A DNA stretch of 64,000 nt from an uncultured Oscillibacter sp. (GCA_910583785.1 CAJTZK010000011.1:49871-113870), one strand, 5' to 3'; numbered from the stretch's first letter, positions 18,041-25,834 are shown. The notes: generated by a model from the sequence alone, not told the origin. Made by a program: numbers and translations.

Positions 18041-18074
18041 ACAGCGGCGGAAGTGTATCGCTTCCGCCGCCGTT
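18041..18074. terminator. Bidirectional terminator between peptidase and Sel1-repeat genes
   Basis: A 10-bp perfect stem GCGGCGGAAG / CTTCCGCCGC with a 7-nt loop, flanked by an A-rich left side and CGTTT on the right. It sits between two convergent genes. Confidence 0.75.
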
Positions 18075-18082
18075 TCCCATGC

Positions 18083-19330
18083 TTACTTCCGCCGGACCCA
18101 CTTGCCGAAAAGGGTCTTCTTGTAATTCAGCAGCTCCTCCTTGGCTTTGCTGAAATCCCCGGCCTTCTGGAGGTACGCCACACCCTTGGGGATATCCGCA
18201 GCCACTCCCAGGCCCTGGCAGTAGATAACGCCCCGCATATAGTCGGCCTCCCTGTTCTGCCAGTCCACCTTGTCCAGGAATTGGAGGGCCCTTCCATAAT
18301 CCTGGGGAGTACCCAGGCCGTAGAAGCAGCATTTCGCCAGGTAAAACACGCCCCAATCGCTTCCCCGCTTGTCGTGGGCAATGGACAGGTAGTGGAAGGC
18401 CTTGGCATAATCCTGGGGCACGCCCTGGCCCAGGAAGTAGGCCCGGCCCAAGCGGTTGTTACCGCCCATGTGGACGGGGTCCCGGGCCAGCTCCTTTTCA
18501 TAGCAGGAAACCGCATAGGCCATGTCCTGCTCCGTGCCCTTGCCTTCCTCATACAGGAAGCCAACCTCAAACCAGTCATTGGGGTTGCCGCCCTCGGCGG
18601 CCTCCTTGTACCAGCGCAGGGCCTCCTCGTACCGCTCCGCCTTCTTCAGCTCATCGGCATAGAAGGACTGGTGAAGGGGGTACCCCAGCTCCGCTCCAGT
18701 CTTCCAAAGGTCCCTGGCCTTCTCCGGCTGGGGGGCGATGATGTCCTCGTCCCCCTTGGTATAGTATTGGTTGAGGTTGTTGGCGGCAAAGTAGACCCCG
18801 CCCCGGAAAGCCTTCCAGAACCAGTCCTCGCACTTGGAAATCTGCTCCTTCAAGTAGGCCTTGAACTCCGCCTGGCTGGAGAAGGAGTCCTTGCCCTTGT
18901 CCTGGATGCGGAGGAAATCCCACCAGAAATAGCTGTTGCCCACCACGTACTGGCAGAACGCATCCCCAGCCTCCGCCTGGGCCTCGGCCTGGTTAAACGC
19001 CGCCTGGAGGCTCTCAAAGGGCATCTTCTTCTGGACAGAGGGAGTCAGCTCCCCGCTGCGCAGGGCCACCAGGACGCCCAGGGCGCTGCCCTGCTCCACG
19101 GACTTGTGGAGGAGCTTGGTGGCCCGTTCGTCGTCTTCCGGGAAGCCGTGGCCCCTCCAGACGTATTGATAGCCGCAGAGACACCGCGCCAGCACGCAGC
19201 TGGCGTCCCCGTCCCCGGCGGCGGAAGCCTTCTCCAAAAGGGCGAAGGCCTCCTTGCCCCGTCCCGTGCGGACGTTGTAATAGATGTCCTGGAGGGCCTG
19301 CTTCACTTCACCGCTCAAAACCGCTGCCAT
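18083..19330 (-). CDS. Sel1-like (TPR-related) repeat protein
   Basis: 415 residues with no signal peptide, built from many 30-40-residue Sel1-type helical repeats. Recognisable copies include AAEGGNPNDWFEVGFLYEEG, NNRLGRAYFLGQG-VPQDYAKAFHYL and YLAKCCFYGLG-TPQDYGRAL. These scaffold proteins mediate protein-protein contacts; no enzymatic motif is visible. AAAGGAGAG precedes the ATG. It follows the membrane-protein gene at 19349 by 18 nt on the same strand, so the two are probably co-transcribed. The specific role is unknown. Confidence 0.8.
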   Translation of the reverse strand: MAAVLSGEVKQALQDIYYNVRTGRGKEAFALLEKASAAGDGDASCVLARCLCGYQYVWRGHGFPEDDERATKLLHKSVEQGSALGVLVALRSGELTPSVQKKMPFESLQAAFNQAEAQAEAGDAFCQYVVGNSYFWWDFLRIQDKGKDSFSSQAEFKAYLKEQISKCEDWFWKAFRGGVYFAANNLNQYYTKGDEDIIAPQPEKARDLWKTGAELGYPLHQSFYADELKKAERYEEALRWYKEAAEGGNPNDWFEVGFLYEEGKGTEQDMAYAVSCYEKELARDPVHMGGNNRLGRAYFLGQGVPQDYAKAFHYLSIAHDKRGSDWGVFYLAKCCFYGLGTPQDYGRALQFLDKVDWQNREADYMRGVIYCQGLGVAADIPKGVAYLQKAGDFSKAKEELLNYKKTLFGKWVRRK

Positions 19331-19348
19331 GATCGAATCTCTCCTTTG

Positions 19349-20971
19349 TCAATTTGGTTTTTTAATCCGCTTCCAGTCCCGGCCTCCCGGCTGGAACTCT
19401 CCGTGGGGATATCCCGTCAGCCACGCCGCCGCCTCCCTGGGCGGCATTTTCGCTATGTAGAACCCCAGCTCCTCCCCCTCGGGCTTCGTTGCCTCCACGG
19501 TGCAGCGGCCGTCCGTCTTGTCTCCGGCGGTCACCCGGATCCACAGATAGCCCAAAGCGTGGGTCAGGTCCACGATTTGGTAGGTCCCATCCACGATGCC
19601 CTCCGCCGCCACCTGGACATCCTCCGCCGTAAAGGAAGCGTGGTTCTCCGCCGCGCCGCTGGCGTACACCAGGGACAGCTTCGCCTGAGACTTCCGCTGC
19701 GCCTGGGGCGCGCCAGTCCGGGGCGCTGCATAGAGCCGCCGCAGGTCCCAGCCCGTCAGGTCCGGGATCTCCCGGCGGAGCCAGCCCTTTAGGACCTCCT
19801 CCGCCCGCCGGGCATCCGTGGCCAGGGCCAAGGCCAGGTTCTCCCCCTCTTCCGGGGAAGCCAGCTCCAGCAGCAGCAAGACGTTTTCCGACGACCCCCC
19901 TTCCTCCCGGACCAAGCAGTCCAGGGACCGGAAGGCCCGGCCTCCCCCCTCCACCGGGCGGGTGGGCGTCAGCTCAAAGCCGGACTCCTCCCCGCTGAGG
20001 CAGCGTTTCAGCACGTCTCCCACCAGGGCGGCGGACACCCGGGAGGTCACCTCCCCGTTCCGGCGCTTCAAAATCATATCCTGGGGCCCCTCGCTGAGGA
20101 GTTCCCTCTGGGCATCCTCCGAAGCCCGGCGGTTCTGCCTCTGGCGGAAGTCCCGCTCAAACGCCTCCCGCCCGCTCTCGTCCATGGACCAGAAGGAGCT
20201 CCATTGGTCATTGGTTCCCCGCCGGGCCTCGGGAACCCGGAGGGCCAGGCAGTCCGCCGCCGCCCGCAGCTCGGCGGGCTTCTTGAAGTCCGTGATGTTT
20301 TTCTGCCAGCGGTCATCCACCAGCACCAGCTGCAGCACCCGGCTGGTCGTGGTGCGCCCGCCGCTGTGGCGGGTCCTGGTCTTGTCCACCACGAAGATGC
20401 CTCGGATACGGTCAATCCGGCTGGCCCCCTCTCCCAGAACCCATTCCTGCCCGATGCCCACTGCGTCAAACCACCTGCCGTTGGCCTCCAGGTCCCTATC
20501 TACCATGGCGAAGAGCTCCTCCACTGGAGGGGCCTCCTCCGGATAGGGGAGCTGGCTCCGAATGGAAGCCGCCAAGGCGCTTTTTCCCGGGAAAAAGGCG
20601 TCCCGGGCGCCCGTGTATCCCATGTAAATCCCCAGGAGCAGCAGCAGTACCCCGCCGCCGCCGCTGGCCGCCAGCGTCACATAATCCGAGGACTCCCAAT
20701 AGGCCCGGTCCTGCTGGAGCCCTATGTAACACAGCGCGAACAGCCCCGCAGCGAGGAACAGCCACAGAAGGCCCCACAGCACCCAGCTGATCCGCCTCCT
20801 GGTCCGGCTGAGGCAATAGCCCTCCTCCACGCCGTGGGGGTTGTTCTTCCGCTGGACCGCCATCAAAATCAAAACAATGGGAACGGCAAACAGCCGCAGC
20901 ACCGCGAACAGCAGTACGTAAACCACCACGTTCCACGGCCAGCGGAGGAAACCGCCCTTCTGCTTTTTCAT
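19349..20971 (-). CDS. Uncharacterised membrane protein with large cytoplasmic region
   Basis: I do not recognise this 540-residue protein. It has two or three N-terminal TM segments (VVVYVLLFAVLRLFAVPIVLI; WVLWGLLWLFLAAGLFALCYI; VLLLLLGIYMGYTG) and then about 400 soluble residues rich in charge. GGAGG lies upstream of the ATG. The gene is co-oriented with the Sel1-repeat gene and divergent from the TPR-like gene at 21149, so the three look like one functional set. Confidence 0.7.
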   Translation of the reverse strand: MKKQKGGFLRWPWNVVVYVLLFAVLRLFAVPIVLILMAVQRKNNPHGVEEGYCLSRTRRRISWVLWGLLWLFLAAGLFALCYIGLQQDRAYWESSDYVTLAASGGGGVLLLLLGIYMGYTGARDAFFPGKSALAASIRSQLPYPEEAPPVEELFAMVDRDLEANGRWFDAVGIGQEWVLGEGASRIDRIRGIFVVDKTRTRHSGGRTTTSRVLQLVLVDDRWQKNITDFKKPAELRAAADCLALRVPEARRGTNDQWSSFWSMDESGREAFERDFRQRQNRRASEDAQRELLSEGPQDMILKRRNGEVTSRVSAALVGDVLKRCLSGEESGFELTPTRPVEGGGRAFRSLDCLVREEGGSSENVLLLLELASPEEGENLALALATDARRAEEVLKGWLRREIPDLTGWDLRRLYAAPRTGAPQAQRKSQAKLSLVYASGAAENHASFTAEDVQVAAEGIVDGTYQIVDLTHALGYLWIRVTAGDKTDGRCTVEATKPEGEELGFYIAKMPPREAAAWLTGYPHGEFQPGGRDWKRIKKPN

Positions 20972-21023
20972 AACCCTCCGTACCTCCCCGCGCCCCTAAA
21001 ACAAGGGGTATTTTCTGCTTTGG

Positions 21024-21052
21024 ATTTTACCAGTTAGTTGTAACGTTGTCCA
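21024..21052 (-). promoter_or_regulatory. Promoter of the membrane protein / Sel1 operon
   Basis: Minus strand: TGGACA, 17 nt, TAAAAT, about 50 nt before the start codon at 20971. Confidence 0.55.
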
Positions 21053-21083
21053 GTCCCTATCGTTTATTTTCCTAAAAAGGGCC

Positions 21084-21112
21084 TTGACTTCCCATTGGGA
21101 CGGCGTTATATT
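21084..21112 (+). promoter_or_regulatory. Promoter of the TPR-like gene
   Basis: TTGACT, 17 nt, TATATT, 36 nt before the ATG at 21149 and divergent from the promoter at 21024. Confidence 0.6.
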
Positions 21113-21148
21113 TGTGGCAGCTAACAAACATGAAAGGACGCGGTTTAC

Positions 21149-22042
21149 ATGTTCAAGCTGTTTGGGAAAAAGGAGCCCGCCTCTCCGGAAGAGCGCCTGG
21201 CGGAATGCCGGAAGAAACGGGACTGGGCAGGCCTGTGCCAGGCGTACTACCACCTGGGTGCCGCCGCCATGGACCAGGGGGACCTGAACCATGCCCACCT
21301 GTGGCTCCACCGGGCAGACACCATCTACAGCGCCCAGGATGAGGTTTATGAAAAGGCAGGCAGCCAGCTGGCAGATGACTGCTCCGGCCGCATCGGGCAG
21401 CTGGAAGAGGCCCGCATCCTCTACAACGGCGTCCCCGCCCAGGTGGAGGAAAAGGCGGAGGGCCTGGGAGATACCCGGGTCCGGATCTGGGGTCTGCTCT
21501 CCCTAGCCCGGCTGGTGAACCTGGGAAACCGTCTGGCCACCCTCCCCGGCTGCGGAGCCCTGGGCAGCCTGGGTTGGGCCGTGGACACGGCGCTGGCCTC
21601 CTTCCAGGCCCCGCCTCCGGAGGAGGCTTACAGCCGCCTCAAGGCCCTGGCCGGCGCCCTTTATGAGCTGGGGGACGACCCGGCCTTCTGGGGTGCGGGA
21701 AGCGCGGCAGACGTCCCCGGCGGCGCGCCCTTCCAGGTCTTCGACCTCAACGGGCTCATGGGGCTCCTGGAGATGGAGGCCTATCTCAGCAGCCACCTGG
21801 ACATGATCTCCGCCCTCATCCAAGGGCAGGAGCCCCCCGCCCCGGAGGCGGGGATCATCACGGGAGCCCTGCTCCCGGATTACTACGTCCGCACTGGCTC
21901 GGAGCGGCTGGAAGAGGTTCCCCAGATTCAAGCTGAGCTGGAGCGCATCTGGAACGATTACGGCTTCGTCTGCTCCGGCCCCTCTTGGGAGGCCGTGGCG
22001 GGACGGGTAACCCGATACAAAGAGCTAGATATCCTGGCGTGA
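21149..22042 (+). CDS. TPR-like helical protein of unknown function
   Basis: 297 residues, cytoplasmic. It begins MFKLFGKKEPASPEERLAEC, and the N-terminal 60 residues hold a TPR-like helix pair (WAGLCQAYYHLGAAAMDQGD, LNHAHLWLHRADTIY). The rest is helical without a recognised domain; an acidic C-terminal part (EVPQIQAELERIWNDYGF) could be a peptide-binding face. The RBS is poor (AAAGG about 12 nt upstream). It is divergent from the uncharacterised membrane protein and Sel1 pair, and possibly their partner. Confidence 0.68.
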   Translation: MFKLFGKKEPASPEERLAECRKKRDWAGLCQAYYHLGAAAMDQGDLNHAHLWLHRADTIYSAQDEVYEKAGSQLADDCSGRIGQLEEARILYNGVPAQVEEKAEGLGDTRVRIWGLLSLARLVNLGNRLATLPGCGALGSLGWAVDTALASFQAPPPEEAYSRLKALAGALYELGDDPAFWGAGSAADVPGGAPFQVFDLNGLMGLLEMEAYLSSHLDMISALIQGQEPPAPEAGIITGALLPDYYVRTGSERLEEVPQIQAELERIWNDYGFVCSGPSWEAVAGRVTRYKELDILA

Positions 22043-22044
22043 TT

Positions 22045-22085
22045 GCACGAAACGGCGGAGGACTGGTTCCTCCGCCGTTTCGTGC
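22045..22085. terminator. Very stable hairpin between convergent genes
   Basis: An 18-bp perfect stem (22045-22062 with 22068-22085) and 5-nt loop begin 3 nt after the TPR gene stop. There is no T-run in either direction, so it may act as a 3'-end stabiliser or a non-canonical terminator. Confidence 0.6.
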
Positions 22086-22118
22086 TGCGCGGCCTTCCCG
22101 CTTCCCAAAACGGCCTCC

Positions 22119-22140
22119 AGCGCCATATAAGCGCCATATA
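22119..22140. repeat. Tandem duplication of AGCGCCATATA
   Basis: Two perfect adjacent 11-bp copies (22119-22129, 22130-22140), followed by TATAATAGTAG, in the 146-bp gap between the TPR gene and spmB. Too short to call more than a local duplication. Confidence 0.7.
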
Positions 22141-22188
22141 TATAATAGTAGTAAGGCGGCGAAGGGACCAAGCGCCGCTCCGGCGGCC

Positions 22189-22710
22189 TCAGCTCCCGAA
22201 GAACAGCCTCACCGCCAGGGCCGCAGCAGCAAAGCCCGTCAGGTCCGCCGCCAGGGCGGCGGGCACCGTGTGCCGGGTCCGCGTAATCCCGGCGGAGCCA
22301 AAGTAGACGGCGATGGTATAAAAAGTGGTCTCCGTGCTCCCCAGCATCACCGCCGCCACCCGGCCCACATAGCTGTCCGGCCCATAGGAGGCCATCAAAT
22401 CGCTGGCGACCGCCAGGGCTCCGTTCCCGGATACCGGACGGACCAGCATCAGCGGCGCGGTCTCCGGCGGAATGCCCAGCAGGTCCAGGGCCGGGGCGAA
22501 AAGCCCGGACAGCCACTCCATAGCCCCGGAGGCCCGGAACATGCTCACCGCCGTCAGCAGCCCCACCAGGGCCGGGACAATGCGCAGCAGTACCGACAGC
22601 CCTTCCTCCGCCCCGTGGGTCAGGGCGGCATACACATCCACCCGCTTCCCCAGGCCATACACCGCCACCCCCGACAACAGCACGGGAATCACCAGCGAGC
22701 TCAGGTTCAT
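22189..22710 (-). CDS. spmB: Spore maturation protein B
   Basis: 173 residues and several TM segments; nucleoside-recognition (Gate) domain family. It starts MNLSSLVIPVLLSGVAVYGL and contains RIVPALVGLLTAVSMFRASG, LMLVRPVSGNGALAV and MLGSTETTFYTIAVYFGSAG, all typical of SpmB. With SpmA it is needed for spore core dehydration and heat resistance in Bacillus and Clostridium. Its ATG overlaps the spmA stop (ATGA), so translation is coupled. It is direct evidence that the organism is a spore former. Confidence 0.93.
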   Translation of the reverse strand: MNLSSLVIPVLLSGVAVYGLGKRVDVYAALTHGAEEGLSVLLRIVPALVGLLTAVSMFRASGAMEWLSGLFAPALDLLGIPPETAPLMLVRPVSGNGALAVASDLMASYGPDSYVGRVAAVMLGSTETTFYTIAVYFGSAGITRTRHTVPAALAADLTGFAAAALAVRLFFGS

Positions 22711-23288
22711 GGACGCGCCCTCCCCCGGGAAAAAATCCAGCCCGCCAGCAGCCCCGCCGTCACCGACAAAGCCGAGGCCAGCCACACGGACGGGAGAATG
22801 TCAAAGGGCGTTCCGCATCCAGCGGCGGCCCGGACCGAGGCGATGGTAGCCGGGACCAGCTGGATGGACGCGGTATTCAGCACCACCAGGCGGCACAGCT
22901 CGTCGCTGGCCGTGCCCCCGCAGCCCTTAGCCATCCGGCGGGCGGCCCGGATACCCAGGGGCGTCGCCGCGTTGCCCAGCCCCAAGAGGTTGGCGGAAAC
23001 GTTGGCGGACACCGCCGCCAGGGTCTCCGGGTCCCGGCTGGCCTCCGGCAGCAGCCACCGGAGGGCGGGCCGGAAGAGCCGGGCCAGCCCCGCCGAGAGG
23101 CCGCAGGCGTTCATGATCTCCATGACGCCGCTCCAGAGGCACAAGACCCCCGCCATGGAAAGGCTCAGCTCAATGGCGGAACCCGCCCCCTCCAGCGCGG
23201 CCGCCGCCACTGCGTCCAGGTTCCCCGAGAGGAGGCCGAAGGCCAGGGACAGCGTCACCATTCCCGTCCAGACCCATGCAATTTCCAT
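22707..23288 (-). CDS. spmA: Spore maturation protein A
   Basis: 193 residues, integral membrane, Gate domain. Marks include SLSMAGVLCLWSGVMEI, SANVSANLLGLGNAATPLGI and LVVLNTASIQLVPATIASVRA, a highly conserved SpmA segment. GGAGGG precedes the ATG at 23288; a longer in-frame reading would enter the divergent abrB control region. Partner of SpmB in spore core dehydration. No clear sporulation-sigma promoter could be picked by eye. Confidence 0.93.
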   Translation of the reverse strand: MEIAWVWTGMVTLSLAFGLLSGNLDAVAAAALEGAGSAIELSLSMAGVLCLWSGVMEIMNACGLSAGLARLFRPALRWLLPEASRDPETLAAVSANVSANLLGLGNAATPLGIRAARRMAKGCGGTASDELCRLVVLNTASIQLVPATIASVRAAAGCGTPFDILPSVWLASALSVTAGLLAGWIFSRGRARP

Positions 23289-23357
23289 ATTTTCCCTCCA
23301 TTTATTTACTTTTTCCTCCAAATTGTGAACATCTTCTTAAATTTTCCCAGGGAAGAA

Positions 23358-23385
23358 TTGACAAACTCCGACCTTGTGTGATAAG
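23358..23385 (+). promoter_or_regulatory. Promoter of the AbrB-family gene
   Basis: A consensus TTGACA, 16 nt and GATAAG, with GTGTG just upstream of the -10, 52 nt before the GTG start. Confidence 0.6.
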
Positions 23386-23436
23386 GTAACACCACCTGTT
23401 GGAAGTCCCCGCGGACTAAGGGAAAGGAGGAGAGCT

Positions 23437-23688
23437 GTGAAATCGACTGGAATCGTAAGAAAGGTGGATGAGTTGGGCAGGATTGTACTTCCCATTGAGA
23501 TGCGGCGCACCCTGGATATTGCGGAGCGCGACGCATTGGAAATCTATGTGGAAGGCTCGTCCGTTATACTCAAAAAGTACAAACCCAGCTGCATTTTTTG
23601 CGACGCCACCAAGGACATTATGCTCTTCAAAGGAAAGAGTGTGTGTCCGAGATGTATGAAGGAGCTGTCCCATGTGAACGCCTCCTAA
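23437..23688 (+). CDS. AbrB/SpoVT-family transition-state regulator with zinc-ribbon tail
   Basis: 83 residues. The N-terminal swapped-hairpin DNA-binding domain begins VKSTGIVRKVDELGRIVLP and continues through IEMRRTLDIAERDALEIY; the C-terminus carries two Cys pairs (CIFC and CPRC), a putative zinc ribbon seen in clostridial AbrB proteins. The GTG at 23437 is fixed by GGAAAGGAGG. It would bind promoters as a dimer or tetramer and repress post-exponential genes. Location beside spmAB fits sporulation control. The gene is followed by a structured RNA region and terminator. Confidence 0.9.
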   Translation: MKSTGIVRKVDELGRIVLPIEMRRTLDIAERDALEIYVEGSSVILKKYKPSCIFCDATKDIMLFKGKSVCPRCMKELSHVNAS

Positions 23689-23705
23689 AGGCGTCGCCCT
23701 TTGCA

Positions 23706-23898
23706 GCGGAACATAGCCGGGATAAAGACTCCGGCTGATCTCATCAGGTATGCGCCCGGCGGGAAACCCGAACCGGACGCATGTTAACACAACAGGGACT
23801 TTCTCCCCGCCGTGGTGGAAGACGGCGGGGGGGAGTCCCCGTTCAGAGCGGAAAAAATACAACGCGGAAACAGCCTTATTGGCAGTTTCCGCGTTTTT
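23706..23898 (+). ncRNA. Candidate structured noncoding RNA downstream of abrB
   Basis: The roughly 215 nt between the abrB stop and the convergent PHP gene contain successive hairpins. They are AGCCGG/CCGGCT (23715-23736), GAT/ATC (23737-23745), a nested stem ATGCG...CGCAT enclosing CCGG/CCGG and CGGG/CCCG with a GAAA-type tip (23750-23782), and a 17-bp stem 23795-23812 with 23823-23839. A GC-rich terminator hairpin with five T follows. Single-stranded A-rich joints lie between stems. No ORF is credible here. It could be an independent RNA, a long 3' UTR of abrB, or a known clostridial RNA class such as raiA; I cannot assign it by eye. Confidence 0.5.
23862..23898 (+). terminator. Rho-independent terminator ending the abrB/ncRNA transcript
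   Basis: A 10-bp stem plus 3 bp after one mismatch (ACGCGGAAAC...GTTTCCGCGT), 5-nt loop, then TTTTT; A-rich on the left. Confidence 0.85.
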
Positions 23899-23905
23899 CC
23901 CGGTT

Positions 23906-24730
23906 TTACAGCACAAATGGGCATTCTTCCCGGCCTGTGAGCCTCAGCAGCGAGGAACCCGCAAAGCCCGCCGCCCGGGCCAGCTCCGCCGCCTGGGCAT
24001 AGCCATAGACAATGTCCCCGGCTCTATGGGCGTCGGAGGTGAGTATAATCTTTCCGCCCATGCCCCGCCACTCCCGCAGGAGGAACAGGGCCGGATAGGG
24101 GACGCTCCGGTATCCCCGGGACATGGCCCCGGTGTTGATCTCCAGCAGCGTCTCCCCAGGGCTAGCCGCATGGAGGGCCTCTAGGGCAGCGGCGCGGTAG
24201 CGTGGGTCCTCTTCATCAAAAAAGTACCCGTCCCCGTTGAACTTGGCGATTAAATCCACGTGTCCCAAGATGGTGGGTTTCCGCTCCGCCATCCGCCGGA
24301 CTTCATCATAATAATGTTCCGCCATGATCAGGGAATTACCCGAAAAGTTTTCCCGCAGGCACCGTTCCAGGGTCTCCTTGTCCCAGTCTACCGGGTGCCG
24401 CTTTCCCTCTGGGTCCCGCAGGTAGTGGACGCTGCCAATCCAATAATCAACGGCCTCCGCCGTCACATCGGCGCAGCTGTCCAGCTCGATGCCCAGCAGC
24501 ACATCCATTCCCCCGGCATACTCCCCCCGGAGCCGCAGGACCTCCTTCCGGTAGGCCGTCATGTCCTCCGGCAGGACGCAGCCCTCGTCCTCCGGCACTG
24601 GCGTGTGGCTGTGGCCCGAGGCGCCGAAGGAAACCACCCCGGCCTGGAAGGCCGCCTGGGCCATCTCCGCCAGGGTGTTCTTCCCGTCGCACATGACAGA
24701 GTGGGTGTGGACGGAGCAAGCGCCTTTCAC
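23906..24730 (-). CDS. hisK: Histidinol-phosphatase, PHP family (HisK/HisJ type)
   Basis: 274 residues; hydrolyses L-histidinol phosphate to histidinol. PHP metal-binding motifs: SVHTHSVMCDG at the N-terminus, ASGHSHTP, IELDS, GSVHYL, ILGHVDLIAKF, LEINTGAM and LTSDAHRAGDI. A GTG start at 24730 overlaps the hisIE stop (GTGA). As the last gene of the histidine operon it supplies the phosphatase step that no HAD-type enzyme here covers. Confidence 0.9.
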   Translation of the reverse strand: MKGACSVHTHSVMCDGKNTLAEMAQAAFQAGVVSFGASGHSHTPVPEDEGCVLPEDMTAYRKEVLRLRGEYAGGMDVLLGIELDSCADVTAEAVDYWIGSVHYLRDPEGKRHPVDWDKETLERCLRENFSGNSLIMAEHYYDEVRRMAERKPTILGHVDLIAKFNGDGYFFDEEDPRYRAAALEALHAASPGETLLEINTGAMSRGYRSVPYPALFLLREWRGMGGKIILTSDAHRAGDIVYGYAQAAELARAAGFAGSSLLRLTGREECPFVL

Positions 24731-25362
24731 TGCATCCGCTCCTGCTTCACCTTGTGGTCCACCACGTGGCGCTTCTCCAGCTCCCGGGTAACATCCTCCA
24801 CGGAAATGCCCATCTGGACCATCAGCACCATCACGTGGTAACAAAGGTCGGCAATCTCATAGACCGTCTCCTCCCGGTCCTCCTTGCGTCCTCCGATGAT
24901 GACCTCCGTGCACTCCTCGCCCACCTTTTTGAGAATCTTGTCCAGCCCCTTCTCAAAGAGATAGGTGGTGTAGCTCCCCTCCCTGGGGCTGTCCTTCCGC
25001 CCGGCGATGAGGCGGTACAGCCCCTCATAGCTGAAGCGTTTCAGCTCTCCGGAGAGATAGACCGGATTGAAAAAGCAGCTCTCCGCTCCCGTGTGGCAGG
25101 CAGGGCCGTCCTTCACCACCTCTACCACCAGGGCGTCCCCGTCGCAGTCGGCGGTGATGGAAACCACGCGCTGGCGGTTCCCGCTGGTCTCCCCCTTCCG
25201 CCAGAGCTCCTGGCGGCTCCGGCTCCAGAAACAGGTCCGGCCCTCGTCAATGGTGATGGCCAGGCTCTCGGCGTTCATGTAGGCCAGGGTCAGGACCTCC
25301 TTGGTGTAGTGGTCCTGGACAATGGCGGGAATCAGGCCCTGTCCGTCAAACTTCAAGTCCAT
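24727..25362 (-). CDS. hisIE: Bifunctional phosphoribosyl-AMP cyclohydrolase / phosphoribosyl-ATP pyrophosphatase
   Basis: 211 residues, steps 2 and 3 of histidine synthesis. The HisI domain (1-115) has LTLAYMNAESL, CFWSRSRQELWRKGETSGN, DCDGDALVV and the zinc Cys in ACHTGAESCFF; the HisE domain (120-205) has SYTTYLFEKGLDKILKKVGE and IADLCYHVMVLM. The ATG at 25362 follows GGAGGGAGC and is one base after the stop of the preceding unknown gene. The next gene, hisK, overlaps its stop. Confidence 0.95.
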   Translation of the reverse strand: MDLKFDGQGLIPAIVQDHYTKEVLTLAYMNAESLAITIDEGRTCFWSRSRQELWRKGETSGNRQRVVSITADCDGDALVVEVVKDGPACHTGAESCFFNPVYLSGELKRFSYEGLYRLIAGRKDSPREGSYTTYLFEKGLDKILKKVGEECTEVIIGGRKEDREETVYEIADLCYHVMVLMVQMGISVEDVTRELEKRHVVDHKVKQERMQ

Positions 25363-25363
25363 C

Positions 25364-25807
25364 TCAGGCTCCCTCCCGTTCCACAATGTGGAAACGGCAA
25401 TCCTGCGCGCCGTTCAAAATGGTGCCCTCCGGGTCCACCACAAAGCTCTTGTCCGGCCACAGCTCCCGCAGAATATACAGGACGCTCTGCCGGGAGCACT
25501 CGCACAGCAGGCTGGAATTGATGTACCCCTGGGTGTGAAGGGAGCAGGTGCACTGGTGGAAGATCAGCCAGAACTCCTTCCCGGGCCGCACGATCTCCGT
25601 CTCCAGGCCTCCCATCTCCCCCAGGGCCCGGAAGAAGCCGTCGATGTCCCCGCCGCTCCGCTCCTGCACGCCCCGGTAAAAATCCAGCATTCCCATCTGG
25701 AGGCAGTTCTCCGCGCAGCTGCGGAGCAGGGTCCCCCGCTCCTCCTCCGACAGGGCGCCCAAGCCCTCTTCAAACCCCGTAAACCACCAGCGAATCTCAT
25801 TGTCCAT
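25364..25807 (-). CDS. Unknown Cys-containing protein inside the histidine operon
   Basis: I do not recognise this 147-residue soluble protein. It starts MDNEIRWWFTGFEEGLGALS and has Cys pairs in HQCTCSLHTQGY and LLCECSRQSVLYIL, then ILNGAQDCRFHIVE at the end. The spacing C-x-C...C-x-C...GA-x-x-CRF recalls small ligand- or metal-binding sensor domains (V4R-like or ATC-hydrolase-like), but no catalytic set is evident. AAAGGAGC precedes the ATG. It lies between hisF (27 nt) and hisIE (1 nt), so it is translated with the pathway. A regulator, metal chaperone or missing-step helper are possible. Confidence 0.65.
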   Translation of the reverse strand: MDNEIRWWFTGFEEGLGALSEEERGTLLRSCAENCLQMGMLDFYRGVQERSGGDIDGFFRALGEMGGLETEIVRPGKEFWLIFHQCTCSLHTQGYINSSLLCECSRQSVLYILRELWPDKSFVVDPEGTILNGAQDCRFHIVEREGA

Positions 25808-25834
25808 TTGTAAGCTCCTTTCTAAACCTCATCA

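Noticed and set aside
18053..19792. 579-codon plus-strand open frame opposite the Sel1 and membrane genes
   Set aside because: Antisense shadow across two genes and a terminator; no RBS, and the minus-strand proteins have recognisable repeats and TM segments.
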